NCBI RefSeq assembly: GCF_006516955.1
Contig: NZ_VHLG01000002.1
Span: 496,001-560,000, forward strand
Reading direction: 5' to 3'
From: Martelella alba
GTDB taxonomy: Bacteria > Pseudomonadota > Alphaproteobacteria > Rhizobiales > Rhizobiaceae
Length of the DNA stretch: 64,000 bases
Part shown: one piece after another, positions 43,968-53,272 of the stretch
How positions within the stretch are numbered: the first letter of the stretch is position 1
Layout of the letters: each line of letters opens with the position of its first letter
The notes under the pieces: model-generated
Seen by the model: only the letters and a program-made list of their open reading frames with translations
What the model was told of the DNA's origin: nothing
The model's database searches: none
Position numbers and translations under genes: made by a program

Positions 43968-45578
43968 ATGTCCATCCGGCGCCGTAACCTGCTGAAAAAT
44001 ACCGCTCTTCTGACCGGATTCGCACTTCTGCCCGCATCTCTGCGCGCAGCACGTGCAGATCAGCTGCGCCAGCAGGCCTTTTCCTACCAACTCCTGATTG
44101 AGCGGGCCCGCGCGCTTGCCAACGCTTCCTATGTGCCGCCCTACCAGCCCATGCCCGACGTCGTTCAGGCCATTGATTATGAGCAGCATGGCAAGATCAG
44201 GTTCAAGACCGACAGGGCGCCCTTTTCCGGTCAGGCCAACACCGGCCCTGACGGCGCCTATCCCTTGGAATTCTTTCACCTGGGACGCTATTTCACCAAG
44301 AGCGTAAAGATGTTTCTCGTCGAGGACGGTGTTGCATCTGAGGTTAGCTATGACCCGTCCATGTTCGACATGCCGGATGACAGCCCGGCGCGCAAGCTGC
44401 CCGCCGACAGCGGCTATGCCGGTTTCCGCCTGCAGGAATGGAAGGGCGCAGATGACTGGCGAAGGCAGGACTGGATCGCCTTTCTTGGCGCATCCTATTT
44501 CCGCGCCATCGGTGCTGACGGACAATATGGGCTTTCCGCCCGCGGCGTTGTCATCAATGCCGCCGTGCCAGACAAGGCGGAAGAATTTCCCGACTTTACC
44601 GAATTCTACATCGCCGAAACCACGGATCCCGACCAGCCCGTGACGATTTGCGCCCTTCTGGATGGTCCGAGCATTACCGGCGCCTACCGTTTTTCCATTC
44701 GCCGCGGCACTGATCGCACCAAAGGCGTCGACATGGAGATCGAGGCCACGCTGTTTCTGCGCGAGGATATCGAGCGGCTCGGCCTCATGCCGCTGACCTC
44801 GATGTTCTGGTATGGCGAATATGGCCGCGAGCGCATGCGCGACTGGCGCCCGGAGGTCCATGATTCCGATGGCCTTGCCATGTGGACCGGCGCCGGCGAG
44901 CGTCTGTGGCGGCCGCTCAACAACCCGCCGGAATTGCGTGTCTCGGCCTTTTCAGATGACAATCCGCGCGGCTTCGGCCTTTTGCAACGCGACCGCAATT
45001 TCGACCATTACCAGGATGGTGTCATGTATGACCGCCGTCCGAGCCTGTGGGTCGAACCGCTGGCGCCACTCGGCAAGGGCGCAGTACAACTGCTCGAAAT
45101 ACCAACCGATGACGAGATCCACGACAATATCGGTGCCTTCTGGGTCCCGGATGAACCGGCACGACGCGGCAATAGCTACCAGCTGCATTACCGGCTCTTC
45201 TGGCAGAACAATGAACCCTATCCGGCGGAAAACATCGCCCAGACGATTTCCACCCGCATCGGCCTTGGTGGCGAACCCGGCAAGCCGCGCCCGGAAAATG
45301 TCTATCGCTTCGCGCTGTCCTTCGACCGGCCATCCGTGATGCAAACCATTCCCTATGGCGTTTTTCCAAAGGTCAATGTCACCACCAGCGCCGGCACGGT
45401 CATCCGCGCTTTTTGCGAACCGGTGCCAGATGGCAATATCTGGCGAGCAATCTTCGATCTCGAACTGCCGCCAGATCAGCTGAGCGAACTCAGGGTCTTC
45501 CTGTCGATGGACGATCAGCCGCTGACCGAGACATGGATCTACCAGTTCTCACGCTCACTCGGCCTTTCAGCAACGTAA
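43968..45578 (+). CDS. Periplasmic glucan biosynthesis protein OpgG/OpgD family (second copy)
   Basis: A 536-residue paralogue of the protein at 41609-43237. The signal IRRRNLLKNTALLTGFALLP has a clear twin-arginine motif. It shares the family blocks IAFLGASYFRAIGADGQYGL, HDSDGLAMW and YDRRPSLWVEPLAPLGKG. It probably trims or shapes the glucans made by OpgH, as OpgD does. It is divergent from the opgGHC unit and ends in a strong hairpin shared with the convergent FKBP gene. Confidence 0.92.
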   Translation: MSIRRRNLLKNTALLTGFALLPASLRAARADQLRQQAFSYQLLIERARALANASYVPPYQPMPDVVQAIDYEQHGKIRFKTDRAPFSGQANTGPDGAYPLEFFHLGRYFTKSVKMFLVEDGVASEVSYDPSMFDMPDDSPARKLPADSGYAGFRLQEWKGADDWRRQDWIAFLGASYFRAIGADGQYGLSARGVVINAAVPDKAEEFPDFTEFYIAETTDPDQPVTICALLDGPSITGAYRFSIRRGTDRTKGVDMEIEATLFLREDIERLGLMPLTSMFWYGEYGRERMRDWRPEVHDSDGLAMWTGAGERLWRPLNNPPELRVSAFSDDNPRGFGLLQRDRNFDHYQDGVMYDRRPSLWVEPLAPLGKGAVQLLEIPTDDEIHDNIGAFWVPDEPARRGNSYQLHYRLFWQNNEPYPAENIAQTISTRIGLGGEPGKPRPENVYRFALSFDRPSVMQTIPYGVFPKVNVTTSAGTVIRAFCEPVPDGNIWRAIFDLELPPDQLSELRVFLSMDDQPLTETWIYQFSRSLGLSAT

Positions 45579-45580
45579 AC

Positions 45581-45612
45581 CAAAAGGGCGTCGCAATCGC
45601 GACGCCCTTTTG
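45581..45612. terminator. Bidirectional terminator
   Basis: CAAAAGGGCGTCGC (45581-45594) and GCGACGCCCTTTTG (45599-45612): a perfect 14-bp stem with loop AATC. A/T runs on both sides suit the convergent genes on either side. Confidence 0.9.
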
Positions 45613-45644
45613 ACATGATGCCGGGCAGCCCCTCAGGCAGCCCC

Positions 45645-46082
45645 TTAGGCAGCCTTGACGATTTCCACCAGATCGACCTTGAAGGTCAGATCCTGGCCGG
45701 CAAGCGGATGGTTGGCGTCAACCGTGACCTGTTCGGCATCGACGGCGGTGACGACCAGCGGCAGCATTTCGCCATTCGGCGTGCGGGCCTGGAGCCTGAG
45801 GCCCGGCTCGACCGGAACGCCTTCCGGCATGGCCGAACGCGGCACCGACTGAACCTTGGCCGGATCATGCGGGCCATAGGCCTCAACCGAGACGACCGTC
45901 ACCGTGCGGCTGTCGCCGACAACCATGCCGGAGATTTCCCGGTCAAGCCCCGGAATGATCTGACCGGCCCCGATGGTGAATTCAAGCGGCTCGCGACCTT
46001 CCGATGAATCAAAGGTCGAACCGTCATTCAGCGTTCCGACATAATGGATACGCACCGTATCCCCGCTCTTTGCTTCTGCCAT
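45645..46082 (-). CDS. FKBP-type peptidyl-prolyl isomerase, SlyD-like
   Basis: A 145-residue SlyD-type FKBP. The FKBP half (VRIHYVGTLNDGSTFDSSEG, then GAGQIIPGLDREISGM) is interrupted by an insert-in-flap domain (about residues 70-125, ending VDANHPLAGQDLTFKVDLVE). It lacks the His-rich metal tail of E. coli SlyD. It folds proteins as a prolyl isomerase and chaperone in the cytoplasm. Confidence 0.93.
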   Translation of the reverse strand: MAEAKSGDTVRIHYVGTLNDGSTFDSSEGREPLEFTIGAGQIIPGLDREISGMVVGDSRTVTVVSVEAYGPHDPAKVQSVPRSAMPEGVPVEPGLRLQARTPNGEMLPLVVTAVDAEQVTVDANHPLAGQDLTFKVDLVEIVKAA

Positions 46083-46475
46083 TGATGTGCTCCTTCCTGT
46101 TGGTCACTCACGCATCGACAGGCGGGCGTTGCAAGCCCCGCCGCTGGAACGATCGCGCAAATAAAGAGTGTCACAGCGCTTCGGTCTCGCAATGTCAGAC
46201 ACCGGGCGCTCTAGGACGAGCCGACACACATCCTGCGCATGACGACCTGAACACCGCCCGTGGCTCCTTCAGCTCTGGCGCGGTATTCCTCTTTCCTCAA
46301 ATATCGCGCATCGCTGAAAGCCTGAAACGGCCTTGCCGAACGATGCGACGGCGGGTTCACCGCATCATTTTGCGCGGTGAGGCCTGAACGTAGTCATTTC
46401 GGCCCGATGTTTCAAATCTTCTCGTCATGAAAGCCCCCTTGCAATAGCGAAATGACCGGGATACTCCTGAGCCTG
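46083..46475. other. Intergenic region between the FKBP gene and the TPP riboswitch
   Basis: About 390 bp without a supported gene. It holds GATGCG/CGCATC (46342-46366) and TCACCGC/GCGGTGA (46357-46380), overlapping alternative stems about 100 bp before the riboswitch. The thiB promoter must be here, but I cannot pick it. Confidence 0.4.
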
Positions 46476-46577
46476 CTCTAACGGGGTGCTGCGGATGGAG
46501 ATCCATCCTGCTGCTGAGAGGCTTTTGCGCCAACCCGAGGAACCTGATCCGGTTAAGACCGGCGGAGGGATTAGACG
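46476..46577 (+). promoter_or_regulatory. TPP riboswitch (THI box) of thiBPQ
   Basis: The conserved parts appear in order: ACGGGGTGC (46481-46489), a variable stem (GGATGGAGATCCATCC), GCTGAGAGG (46513-46521), then ACCTGATCCGGTTAAGACCG and GGAGGGA. This is the thiamine-pyrophosphate aptamer. It ends 58 bp before the thiB start, so it probably represses thiamine uptake when TPP is plentiful. Confidence 0.96.
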
Positions 46578-46635
46578 CGTGTCGCAACAGACGCCCTTTT
46601 CCCCTTCCAACACAGAATCAAGAGGAGATGGCGTC

Positions 46636-47655
46636 ATGCCGAAAATGATTTCGATAAGTCTTGCAACCCTGTCAGCCCTTGCCGCCTTTTCTGCGGCCAG
46701 CACCGGCTTTGCCGCTGACAAGGTACTGACTGTCTATACCTATGAAAGCTTCAATAGCGAATGGGGCCCGGGCCCGGAAATCAAGAAAGCCTTTGAATCG
46801 ACATGCGGCTGCACGCTGAAATTCGTCAGTGCCGAGGACGGCGTCGCGCTTTTGAACAAGCTGAAGCTGGAGGGCAAGTCGAGCCCCGCCGATATCGTGC
46901 TCGGCCTCGACAATAATCTGATTGCCGAAGCCCGCGCCACCGGCCTGTTCGCCCCGGCTGACATCGACACCGGCGCCGTCAATATTCCCGGAGGCTTTTC
47001 TGACGACACTTTTGTGCCCTTCGATTACGGCTATTTCGATGTCGTCTATGACAGCGAAGCCATGTCCGAACCGCCGAAAAGCCTTGATGATCTCGTCCAT
47101 GGCGACAAGAGCCAGAAGATCGTCATCGAGGATCCGCGCACCTCGACGCCCGGTCTTGGCATGCTGCTCTGGTTCAAATCGGTCTATGGCGACGGTGCCA
47201 GCGATGCCTGGAAGACCATGAAGGATCGCGTGTTGACGGTCACGCCCGGCTGGTCGGAGGCCTACGGGCTGTTTACCGGCGGTGAGGCCCCCATGGTGCT
47301 TTCCTACACCACCTCGCCGACCTATCACGAAATCGAGGAAAGTTCCGAGCGCTACAAGGCCGCCAATATCAGCGACGGTCTTTACATCCAGGTTGAGGTG
47401 GCAGCCCGCACCGCCATGGCCCATGATCCGGAACTGGCAAAGGATTTTCTCGCCTTCATGATCTCACCGGCCTTTCAGGATGTCATCCCGACCACCAACT
47501 GGATGCTGCCCGCTGCCACGACCTCGACGCCATTGCCGGCGGCCTTCGGCAATGTCGTGACACCGGATAAAACACTGTCCTTCCCGCCGGAAACGGTTGC
47601 CGACAAGCGCAAGGCCTGGATCGATGAATGGCTCGACGCCATGAGCGCCAGATAA
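46636..47655 (+). CDS. thiB: Thiamine ABC transporter, periplasmic binding protein
   Basis: A 339-residue binding protein. The signal peptide ([22 protein letters not shown]) precedes [20 protein letters not shown], the ThiB start. Family features include [12 protein letters not shown] and LMISPAFQ-like ends ([20 protein letters not shown]). It binds thiamine or its phosphates in the periplasm. I chose the ATG at 46636; the frame open from 46486 runs through the riboswitch. Confidence 0.95.
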   Translation: MPKMISISLATLSALAAFSAASTGFAADKVLTVYTYESFNSEWGPGPEIKKAFESTCGCTLKFVSAEDGVALLNKLKLEGKSSPADIVLGLDNNLIAEARATGLFAPADIDTGAVNIPGGFSDDTFVPFDYGYFDVVYDSEAMSEPPKSLDDLVHGDKSQKIVIEDPRTSTPGLGMLLWFKSVYGDGASDAWKTMKDRVLTVTPGWSEAYGLFTGGEAPMVLSYTTSPTYHEIEESSERYKAANISDGLYIQVEVAARTAMAHDPELAKDFLAFMISPAFQDVIPTTNWMLPAATTSTPLPAAFGNVVTPDKTLSFPPETVADKRKAWIDEWLDAMSAR

Positions 47656-47710
47656 GCAAAGGACGGCCACACTGAACGGCTTTCTTACAAAAGGCGAATA
47701 TCGCAGCGCG

Positions 47711-49300
47711 ATGACAACCGGTCTTCTGGCCTTTCTGGCCGTTGCCGGTTTCATCGCGGTCGCTGTCCTTGCCCTGGCGGGGTTTGGCGCTTCGGATGCG
47801 GCGAGGCGTATTTTCGCCGATGCCTATGTCTGGCGCATCCTGCGCTTCACGCTTTGGCAGGCAAGCCTTTCAACGCTGTTCTCAGTCATGCTGGCGATCC
47901 CGCTGGCGCGCGCGCTTGCGCGCCGCCCATCCTTTCCCGGCAGGCTCTGGGTGATACGGCTGATGGCCGTGCCGCTCGGACTTCCGGTATTGATCGGCGC
48001 GCTGGGACTGATCGGGATCTGGGGCAGGCAGGGGCTTTTCAACGACATTGCCGACTGGGCCGGCCTTGGCCGCCCGCTTGGCATTTATGGCCTTTTCGGC
48101 ATCTTGCTGGCGCATGTCTATTTCAACCTGCCGCTGGCGGCGCGATTGTTTCTCGCCGGGCTGGAACGGATCCCGCCGGAATATTTCAAGCAGGCCGCCA
48201 TGCTGGATATGCCCGGCCGCTCCGTCTTTCGCTTCATCGAATGGCCTGTTATCCGCCCGCTCATTCCCGGCATTGCCGGACTGATCTTCATGCTCTGCGC
48301 CACCTCGTTCACGCTGGTGCTGATTCTCGGCGGCGGCCCGGCGGCAACCACGCTGGAAGTGGCAATCTACCAGGCGCTGCGCTTCGATTTCGATCCTGCC
48401 CGCGCCGTTGCCCTGTCGGGGCTGCAGATCCTGGTGACCGGCGGCGTCCTGCTTGCGCTTGCAAGCCTGCCCCGGGCCGGCGATCCCGGCGCCACGGCGG
48501 GCCATAAAAGCTTTCGGCCCGATGGCGACAACCGGCACCTGAAGCAGGCCGACAGCGCACTGATCATCCTGTTTTCCGCTTTCCTGCTGCTGCCGCTGGC
48601 CATGATCATCATCAACGGACTTCAGGCCGACCTTTTCCGCATCATCCGTGAGCCGATCTTCTGGAAGGCGCTTTCGACAAGCCTCGCCATTTCCTTTTCC
48701 GCCGCCTTCCTCTGCCTCATGCTGGCCCTTGCTTTCATCACGCTTCAGGGGGCTGTTTGCGAACATCAAAAGCCCGGTCCCGCCGCCCGGCTGTTATCAG
48801 CTCTCGCATCATCCACCGGCTCGCTGGTGCTGCTGGTGCCGCCCGTCGTCCTCGGCACCGGCTGGTTTCTCGTTCTGCGCCCCTTCGGCCTGACGGATTT
48901 CGCAGCCCCTGTGATCGTCGTCGCCATCAATGTTCTGATGGCGCTTCCCTTCGTGCTGCGCGTTCTGTCACCGGCCGTCAGAACCCACAGGATGCGCACG
49001 GCCCGCCTTGCCGCAAGTCTTGGCCTGACCGGTTTTGCCCGGCTGCGCATCGTCGACTGGCCGGGCCTCTCACGCAGCGCTGCAACGGCAACAGCCTTTG
49101 CCATGGCGCTGTCGCTTGGCGATCTCGGCGCGATAGCGCTTTTCGGGGGCAACGGACTTACGACATTGCCCTATCTGCTTTATAGCCGGCTTGGCAGCTA
49201 CCGCACGGCAGATGCGGCAGGGCTTGCGCTTATTCTCGGCCTCATCTGCCTGCTGCTGATGAGCTTTGGCACGCGGCGCGGCGAAACGCATCCACACTGA
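47711..49300 (+). CDS. thiP: Thiamine ABC transporter, permease
   Basis: A 529-residue permease with two fused transmembrane halves, about 12 helices, each with an EAA-type loop (LPEYFKQAAMLDMPGRSVFR-like in the first half, ARLAASLGLTGFARLRI in the second). It moves thiamine across the inner membrane. The ATG at 47711 has no good ribosome site. An in-frame CTG at 47672 has AAAGGACGG eight bases upstream and would add LNGFLTKGEYRSA, so the start may be earlier. Confidence 0.93.
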   Translation: MTTGLLAFLAVAGFIAVAVLALAGFGASDAARRIFADAYVWRILRFTLWQASLSTLFSVMLAIPLARALARRPSFPGRLWVIRLMAVPLGLPVLIGALGLIGIWGRQGLFNDIADWAGLGRPLGIYGLFGILLAHVYFNLPLAARLFLAGLERIPPEYFKQAAMLDMPGRSVFRFIEWPVIRPLIPGIAGLIFMLCATSFTLVLILGGGPAATTLEVAIYQALRFDFDPARAVALSGLQILVTGGVLLALASLPRAGDPGATAGHKSFRPDGDNRHLKQADSALIILFSAFLLLPLAMIIINGLQADLFRIIREPIFWKALSTSLAISFSAAFLCLMLALAFITLQGAVCEHQKPGPAARLLSALASSTGSLVLLVPPVVLGTGWFLVLRPFGLTDFAAPVIVVAINVLMALPFVLRVLSPAVRTHRMRTARLAASLGLTGFARLRIVDWPGLSRSAATATAFAMALSLGDLGAIALFGGNGLTTLPYLLYSRLGSYRTADAAGLALILGLICLLLMSFGTRRGETHPH

Positions 49301-49313
49301 GGGGAGACAGGAC

Positions 49314-49994
49314 ATGGACGCAAATCTCACGCTTGATGGCGTTGAGCTTTCCCTTGGCGCGGCGCGGTTCCATTTTGACGGAACCATCAATGCCGGCACC
49401 ATCACCGCCGTTACCGGCCGGTCCGGCGCCGGAAAGTCGACGCTGATCAACCTGATTGCCGGTTTTGCCATGCCCGATGCCGGAAAAGTGATGATCGGCG
49501 GGCAGGACATAACAGGTCTTCATGTCTCGAAACGTCCGCTCACCCTGGTCTTTCAGGAAAACAATCTCTTCAGCCATCTCGACATCTTTACCAATGTCGC
49601 GCTTGGCATTTCGGCAACAATGCGGCTCTTGCCCGAAGACCGGCAGCGCATCGCAAAAGCGCTTGTCCGGGTTGGGCTTGACGGCTTCGCCAAGCGCATG
49701 CCTGCCACGCTTTCGGGTGGCGAACGCCAGCGCGTTGCCTTTGCCCGGGCATTGGTACGCCAACGGCCAATTCTTCTGCTGGATGAGCCTTTTGCAGCGC
49801 TTGACCCCGAAATGCGCGCAGAAATGGTAAGGCTGCTACTTGAACTCCACCAAGAAACCGGCAATACCGTGATCATGGTTTCCCATGAACCTGACGAGAT
49901 GAATGCGATTGCTGAAAGCCGCATCATTGTTGAAAATGGTCGTTTTCTCGCCGGTGTTGAGAAATCCTCAACCCATTTCAGCAAGGAATCTTGA
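49314..49994 (+). CDS. thiQ: Thiamine ABC transporter, ATPase
   Basis: A 226-residue ABC ATPase. Walker A GRSGAGKST, signature LSGGERQRVAFARAL, Walker B ILLLDEPFAALDP and the switch HEPDEM are present. The start ATG at 49314 follows GGGGAGA and lies 13 bp after thiP. It completes thiBPQ. Confidence 0.95.
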   Translation: MDANLTLDGVELSLGAARFHFDGTINAGTITAVTGRSGAGKSTLINLIAGFAMPDAGKVMIGGQDITGLHVSKRPLTLVFQENNLFSHLDIFTNVALGISATMRLLPEDRQRIAKALVRVGLDGFAKRMPATLSGGERQRVAFARALVRQRPILLLDEPFAALDPEMRAEMVRLLLELHQETGNTVIMVSHEPDEMNAIAESRIIVENGRFLAGVEKSSTHFSKES

Positions 49995-50090
49995 GCGAAA
50001 CCAAAATCGGGAACGTTGCGGCAACACCAGCGTTCCGTTCAAAGGGTTCAGCGTCAGCGGGCACATTGGATGATTGAGACAGGGAGTTCC

Positions 50091-51578
50091 ATGCTCCGGA
50101 GAGTATTCGCAGGCAAAATGCGGCGTCATTGGCGCGCGGCTGTGGCGATAGCCTCGGCTCTGACGCTGGCCGCCTGTCAGACCGATAGCAGCCACTTCAT
50201 CCTAGCTGGCCCGAATGGCGCCAGCAGCCAGACCGTGGAAGCCTTGTCACGCAAGGATCCGAACGCGGCCATGGGCGCGCGTCAGCATCCTCACATTCTC
50301 GAAACCTATGGCGGTGAATATCGCGATGCGAAGGTCGAGCGCCTGGTTGCGCGGATCGCCGGCGGTCTGACAGCAGTTTCGGAAAATCCGCAGCAGACCT
50401 ATCGCATCACGATCCTGAATTCGCCAACGATCAATGCCTTTGCACTGCCCGGTGGCTATCTTTATGTCACTCGCGGCCTGCTGGCGCTTGCCAATGACGC
50501 CTCGGAACTGGCCGCCGTGCTGTCACATGAAATGGCCCATGTTACCGCCAATCACGGTATTGAACGGCAGCGCCGTGAGGAGGCCGAGGCGATTGCCAAC
50601 CGCGTTGTCTCCGAAGTTCTGCCGAATGATCCGAAGAATGAGGATGTGCTGGCGCGTGGCAAGCTGCGGCTTGCCGCCTTCTCCCGTCAGCAGGAGCTCG
50701 AAGCCGATGCCATCGGCATTCGCATGCTGGCCGAAGCCGGTTACGATCCCTTCGCTGCAGCCCGCTTCCTGCGCTCCATGGAGGCCTTTTCCAACTATGA
50801 GGCCGACCATAACGATAATGGTCCGCAGGTCGACTTTCTGTCCAGCCACCCGAGCACGCCGCGCCGCATCGACCTTGCGGAAAGCCATGCCCGCGATTAT
50901 GCCGCCACCGGCAATTTCGAAAAGGGCCAAGACTACTATCTTGACGGTATCGACGGTATGCTGTTCGGCAGCAATCCGGAAGACGGCTATATCCGCGACC
51001 GGACCTTCTATCATCCCAAGCTGAGGATCAGCTTCGAGGTGCCGGATGGTTTTTCCATGGTCGACAAGTCCAATGCGGTTGTCGCCATGGGGCCAAATGA
51101 TGTCGCCATCCGTTTTGACGGCGTGAACGCACCTTCTCGGGAAGATCTGACCGACTATATCAAAAGCGGCTGGGTCACCGGGCTTGTGCCCGGTTCGGTC
51201 ACCGCAACCTCCGTCGACGGCATGCCGGCTGCCAATGCAAAAGCGGTTGCCGGCGACTGGCAGTTCGACGTAACCGTCATCCGCTCCGGGTCCGATATCT
51301 ACCGGTTGCTGACCGCAGCGCCGAAGAACAGCACTGCCCTTGAACCGGCGGCCAATGCCGTCAGGACAAGCTTCCACAAATTGAGTTCACAGGAAGTGGC
51401 AGCGCTGAAACCACTGCGCATTCGCATCTATACGGTCAAGCCGGGCGATAATGTCCAGACCGTCGCCGGTATGATGATGGGCACCGAACGCAAACTCGAC
51501 CTCTTCAAAGTGCTGAACGCATTGCCCTCCGGGGCCACGCTTTCGGTCGGCCAGAAGGTCAAGATCGTCTCGGAATAA
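50091..51578 (+). CDS. M48 metalloprotease lipoprotein with C-terminal LysM-like domain
   Basis: A 495-residue protein with a lipoprotein signal (lipobox LAAC, then QTDSS). The zinc motif HEMAH and the third ligand in QELEADAIG mark an M48 protease of BepA/YfgC kind, which helps outer-membrane protein assembly or clearance. The C-terminus (IRIYTVKPGDNVQTVAGMMM to GQKVKIV) is a LysM-like domain that may bind peptidoglycan. The ATG at 50091 follows AGGGAG; upstream in-frame starts lie before the signal. The last 20 bp overlap a convergent GNAT gene. Confidence 0.92.
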   Translation: MLRRVFAGKMRRHWRAAVAIASALTLAACQTDSSHFILAGPNGASSQTVEALSRKDPNAAMGARQHPHILETYGGEYRDAKVERLVARIAGGLTAVSENPQQTYRITILNSPTINAFALPGGYLYVTRGLLALANDASELAAVLSHEMAHVTANHGIERQRREEAEAIANRVVSEVLPNDPKNEDVLARGKLRLAAFSRQQELEADAIGIRMLAEAGYDPFAAARFLRSMEAFSNYEADHNDNGPQVDFLSSHPSTPRRIDLAESHARDYAATGNFEKGQDYYLDGIDGMLFGSNPEDGYIRDRTFYHPKLRISFEVPDGFSMVDKSNAVVAMGPNDVAIRFDGVNAPSREDLTDYIKSGWVTGLVPGSVTATSVDGMPAANAKAVAGDWQFDVTVIRSGSDIYRLLTAAPKNSTALEPAANAVRTSFHKLSSQEVAALKPLRIRIYTVKPGDNVQTVAGMMMGTERKLDLFKVLNALPSGATLSVGQKVKIVSE

Positions 51579-52152
51579 CCCCGGATCGATCCCGGCCGCT
51601 TGCGGCAATCGCACCCGGTGGCATGCCCGGCCATGGCATCTGTGATGCGTCGCCGCGGATGTGGCGGCGCCAGTCGGCGTCACCAAGCCGCACGGTTCCG
51701 CAGGCGCGGAAACCTGTCTTGCGCAGCACACCCAGTGATGCCTGATTTTCAGGATGAACCACCGCCACGACCGGTGTATCACCATGAATATCCCCGGCGG
51801 CATCAAGAATGGCGCTGACGGCCTCATGCGCCAGACCGAGCCCCCAGTGATCCGGATGAAGATGATAGGACAGGTTGAGCCCGCCGACAGGCCCGTTCAG
51901 TGTGAGCCCGGCAAAGCCGACCGGAATATGATCGCGCTCAAGCAGATAACGGCCGAAACCGTAATCCTGCCAGTGCCGGATCTCGCCCCTGAAGCGCCGT
52001 GCGATCCGCGCCGGCGGCTCGGCATTAAGATCGTCGGCGCCCGGCCTCATTTCCGGCCGTGCGTAAAGCGCCTGCGCAAAAAACAGATCGTCATGTGACG
52101 GACGCCTCAGCACAAGCCGTCGCGTTTGATGGGCGCATGCCAGCGGCAACAT
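51559..52152 (-). CDS. GNAT-family acetyltransferase
   Basis: A 197-residue GNAT of the RimJ/L group: RLVLRRPSHDDLFF start, PVGFAGLTLNG, then DHWGLGLAHEAVSAIL and ENQASLGVLRKTGFRACG. I chose the ATG at 52152; the longer frame to 52197 is less likely. Its 3' end overlaps the M48 lipoprotein gene by 20 bp in convergent orientation. The substrate is unknown. Confidence 0.87.
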   Translation of the reverse strand: MLPLACAHQTRRLVLRRPSHDDLFFAQALYARPEMRPGADDLNAEPPARIARRFRGEIRHWQDYGFGRYLLERDHIPVGFAGLTLNGPVGGLNLSYHLHPDHWGLGLAHEAVSAILDAAGDIHGDTPVVAVVHPENQASLGVLRKTGFRACGTVRLGDADWRRHIRGDASQMPWPGMPPGAIAASGRDRSGVIPRRS

Positions 52153-52245
52153 CGCCTTCTCCTCCCAATAGTGCCGTCGCACCTCCCCGTGCGACACGCC
52201 ATCCTCAGACCAGACAACGCCACCAAAACTGACAGAAATCAGTCA

Positions 52246-52274
52246 GCCCCGCAAGGTCATGCCCCGCAAGGTCA
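52246..52274. repeat. 15-bp tandem duplication at the rpoH2 stop
   Basis: GCCCCGCAAGGTCA occurs twice (52246-52259 and 52261-52274), one base apart. The second copy includes the rpoH2 stop codon, so the duplication abuts the gene's 3' end. Confidence 0.7.
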
Positions 52275-53144
52275 GGCATGACCAGCCGGGGCACGCATGA
52301 TATTGGCCTCCTCGCCGGTCATTGCATCGCGCAGCTTCTCGATCGCCCTTGTTTCGATCTGGCGCACCCGCTCCTTGGAAATGCCAAGCTCACTGCCGAG
52401 CGCTTCCAGCGTGGTTGCCTCTTCAGACAGCCTTCGCGCCCGGATGATGCGGTCCTCACGCGCAGAAAGCCGCCGCAGGGCGATCTTCAGCCGGCTGCTC
52501 ATCCGCTCGCCGTCAATCATCACCGCCACCTGCTCTTCCGGCAGCGGCGCCGAACAGACCAGAAAGTCCATCCGTTCACTCGCCCCGTCCTCGCCGTTGA
52601 CGGGGGCGTGGAGCGAAGAATCGCTCGCCGACAGCCGCGCATCCATGCTCTGCACATCACCAGCCTTGACGCCGAGACGCGTTGCGATCTCGTTATATAT
52701 TTCCTGAGAGGTCAAAGACCGGTTCTGCTCGGCAATCTTGGCTCTCAGCCGCCTGAGCTTGAAGAACAGCGCTTTCTGCGCCGAAGAGGTGCCGCCACGC
52801 ACGATCGACCAGTTGCGCAGCACATAGTCCTGCATCGCCGCGCGGATCCACCAGGTGGCATAGGTCGAAAACCGCACCCCCCGATCCGGTTCGAAACGTG
52901 AGACGGCTTCCAGCAATCCGACATAACCTTCCTGGACAAGATCGGATTTTGGCAGGCCAAAGCCACGAAACCGGCCAGCCATGGAAACGACGAGGCGCAA
53001 ATGCGCCATTGCGATATCGTTGCGGGCGGCGCGGTCACTGTCATTGCGCCAGCGTTCCGCCAGATCCTGCTCCTGTTCGCGTGTCAGATAGGGTGCCGCC
53101 ATAGCGGCATCGACGAGGCTGCGATCATCCTGATTTTTAGCCAT
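52272..53144 (-). CDS. rpoH2: RNA polymerase sigma-32-type factor RpoH2
   Basis: A 290-residue sigma factor. Region 2 is SDLVQEGYVGLLEAVSRFEP to FSTYATWWIRAAMQDYVLRN, the RpoH box is QKALFFKLRRLR, and region 4 is LGISKERVRQIETRAIEKLR. The RpoH box marks the heat-shock group, and the neighbourhood and sequence suit RpoH2, which serves oxidative and general stress in rhizobia. I chose the ATG at 53144 with GGGAAG before it; the open frame to 53630 is not conserved. An EcfG-type promoter lies about 130 bp upstream. Confidence 0.92.
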   Translation of the reverse strand: MAKNQDDRSLVDAAMAAPYLTREQEQDLAERWRNDSDRAARNDIAMAHLRLVVSMAGRFRGFGLPKSDLVQEGYVGLLEAVSRFEPDRGVRFSTYATWWIRAAMQDYVLRNWSIVRGGTSSAQKALFFKLRRLRAKIAEQNRSLTSQEIYNEIATRLGVKAGDVQSMDARLSASDSSLHAPVNGEDGASERMDFLVCSAPLPEEQVAVMIDGERMSSRLKIALRRLSAREDRIIRARRLSEEATTLEALGSELGISKERVRQIETRAIEKLRDAMTGEEANIMRAPAGHA

Positions 53145-53272
53145 AACTTCCCGCCTTTCTCCCCACCCTGCTTTCAGCATGCGACATTTTGTCCACATCG
53201 CAATCGAAATCGCCCTGATGATGCTCAATTTTGAGTGAGCGGTCCTGAGCATGTGGATCGCCTGAGAATAAG

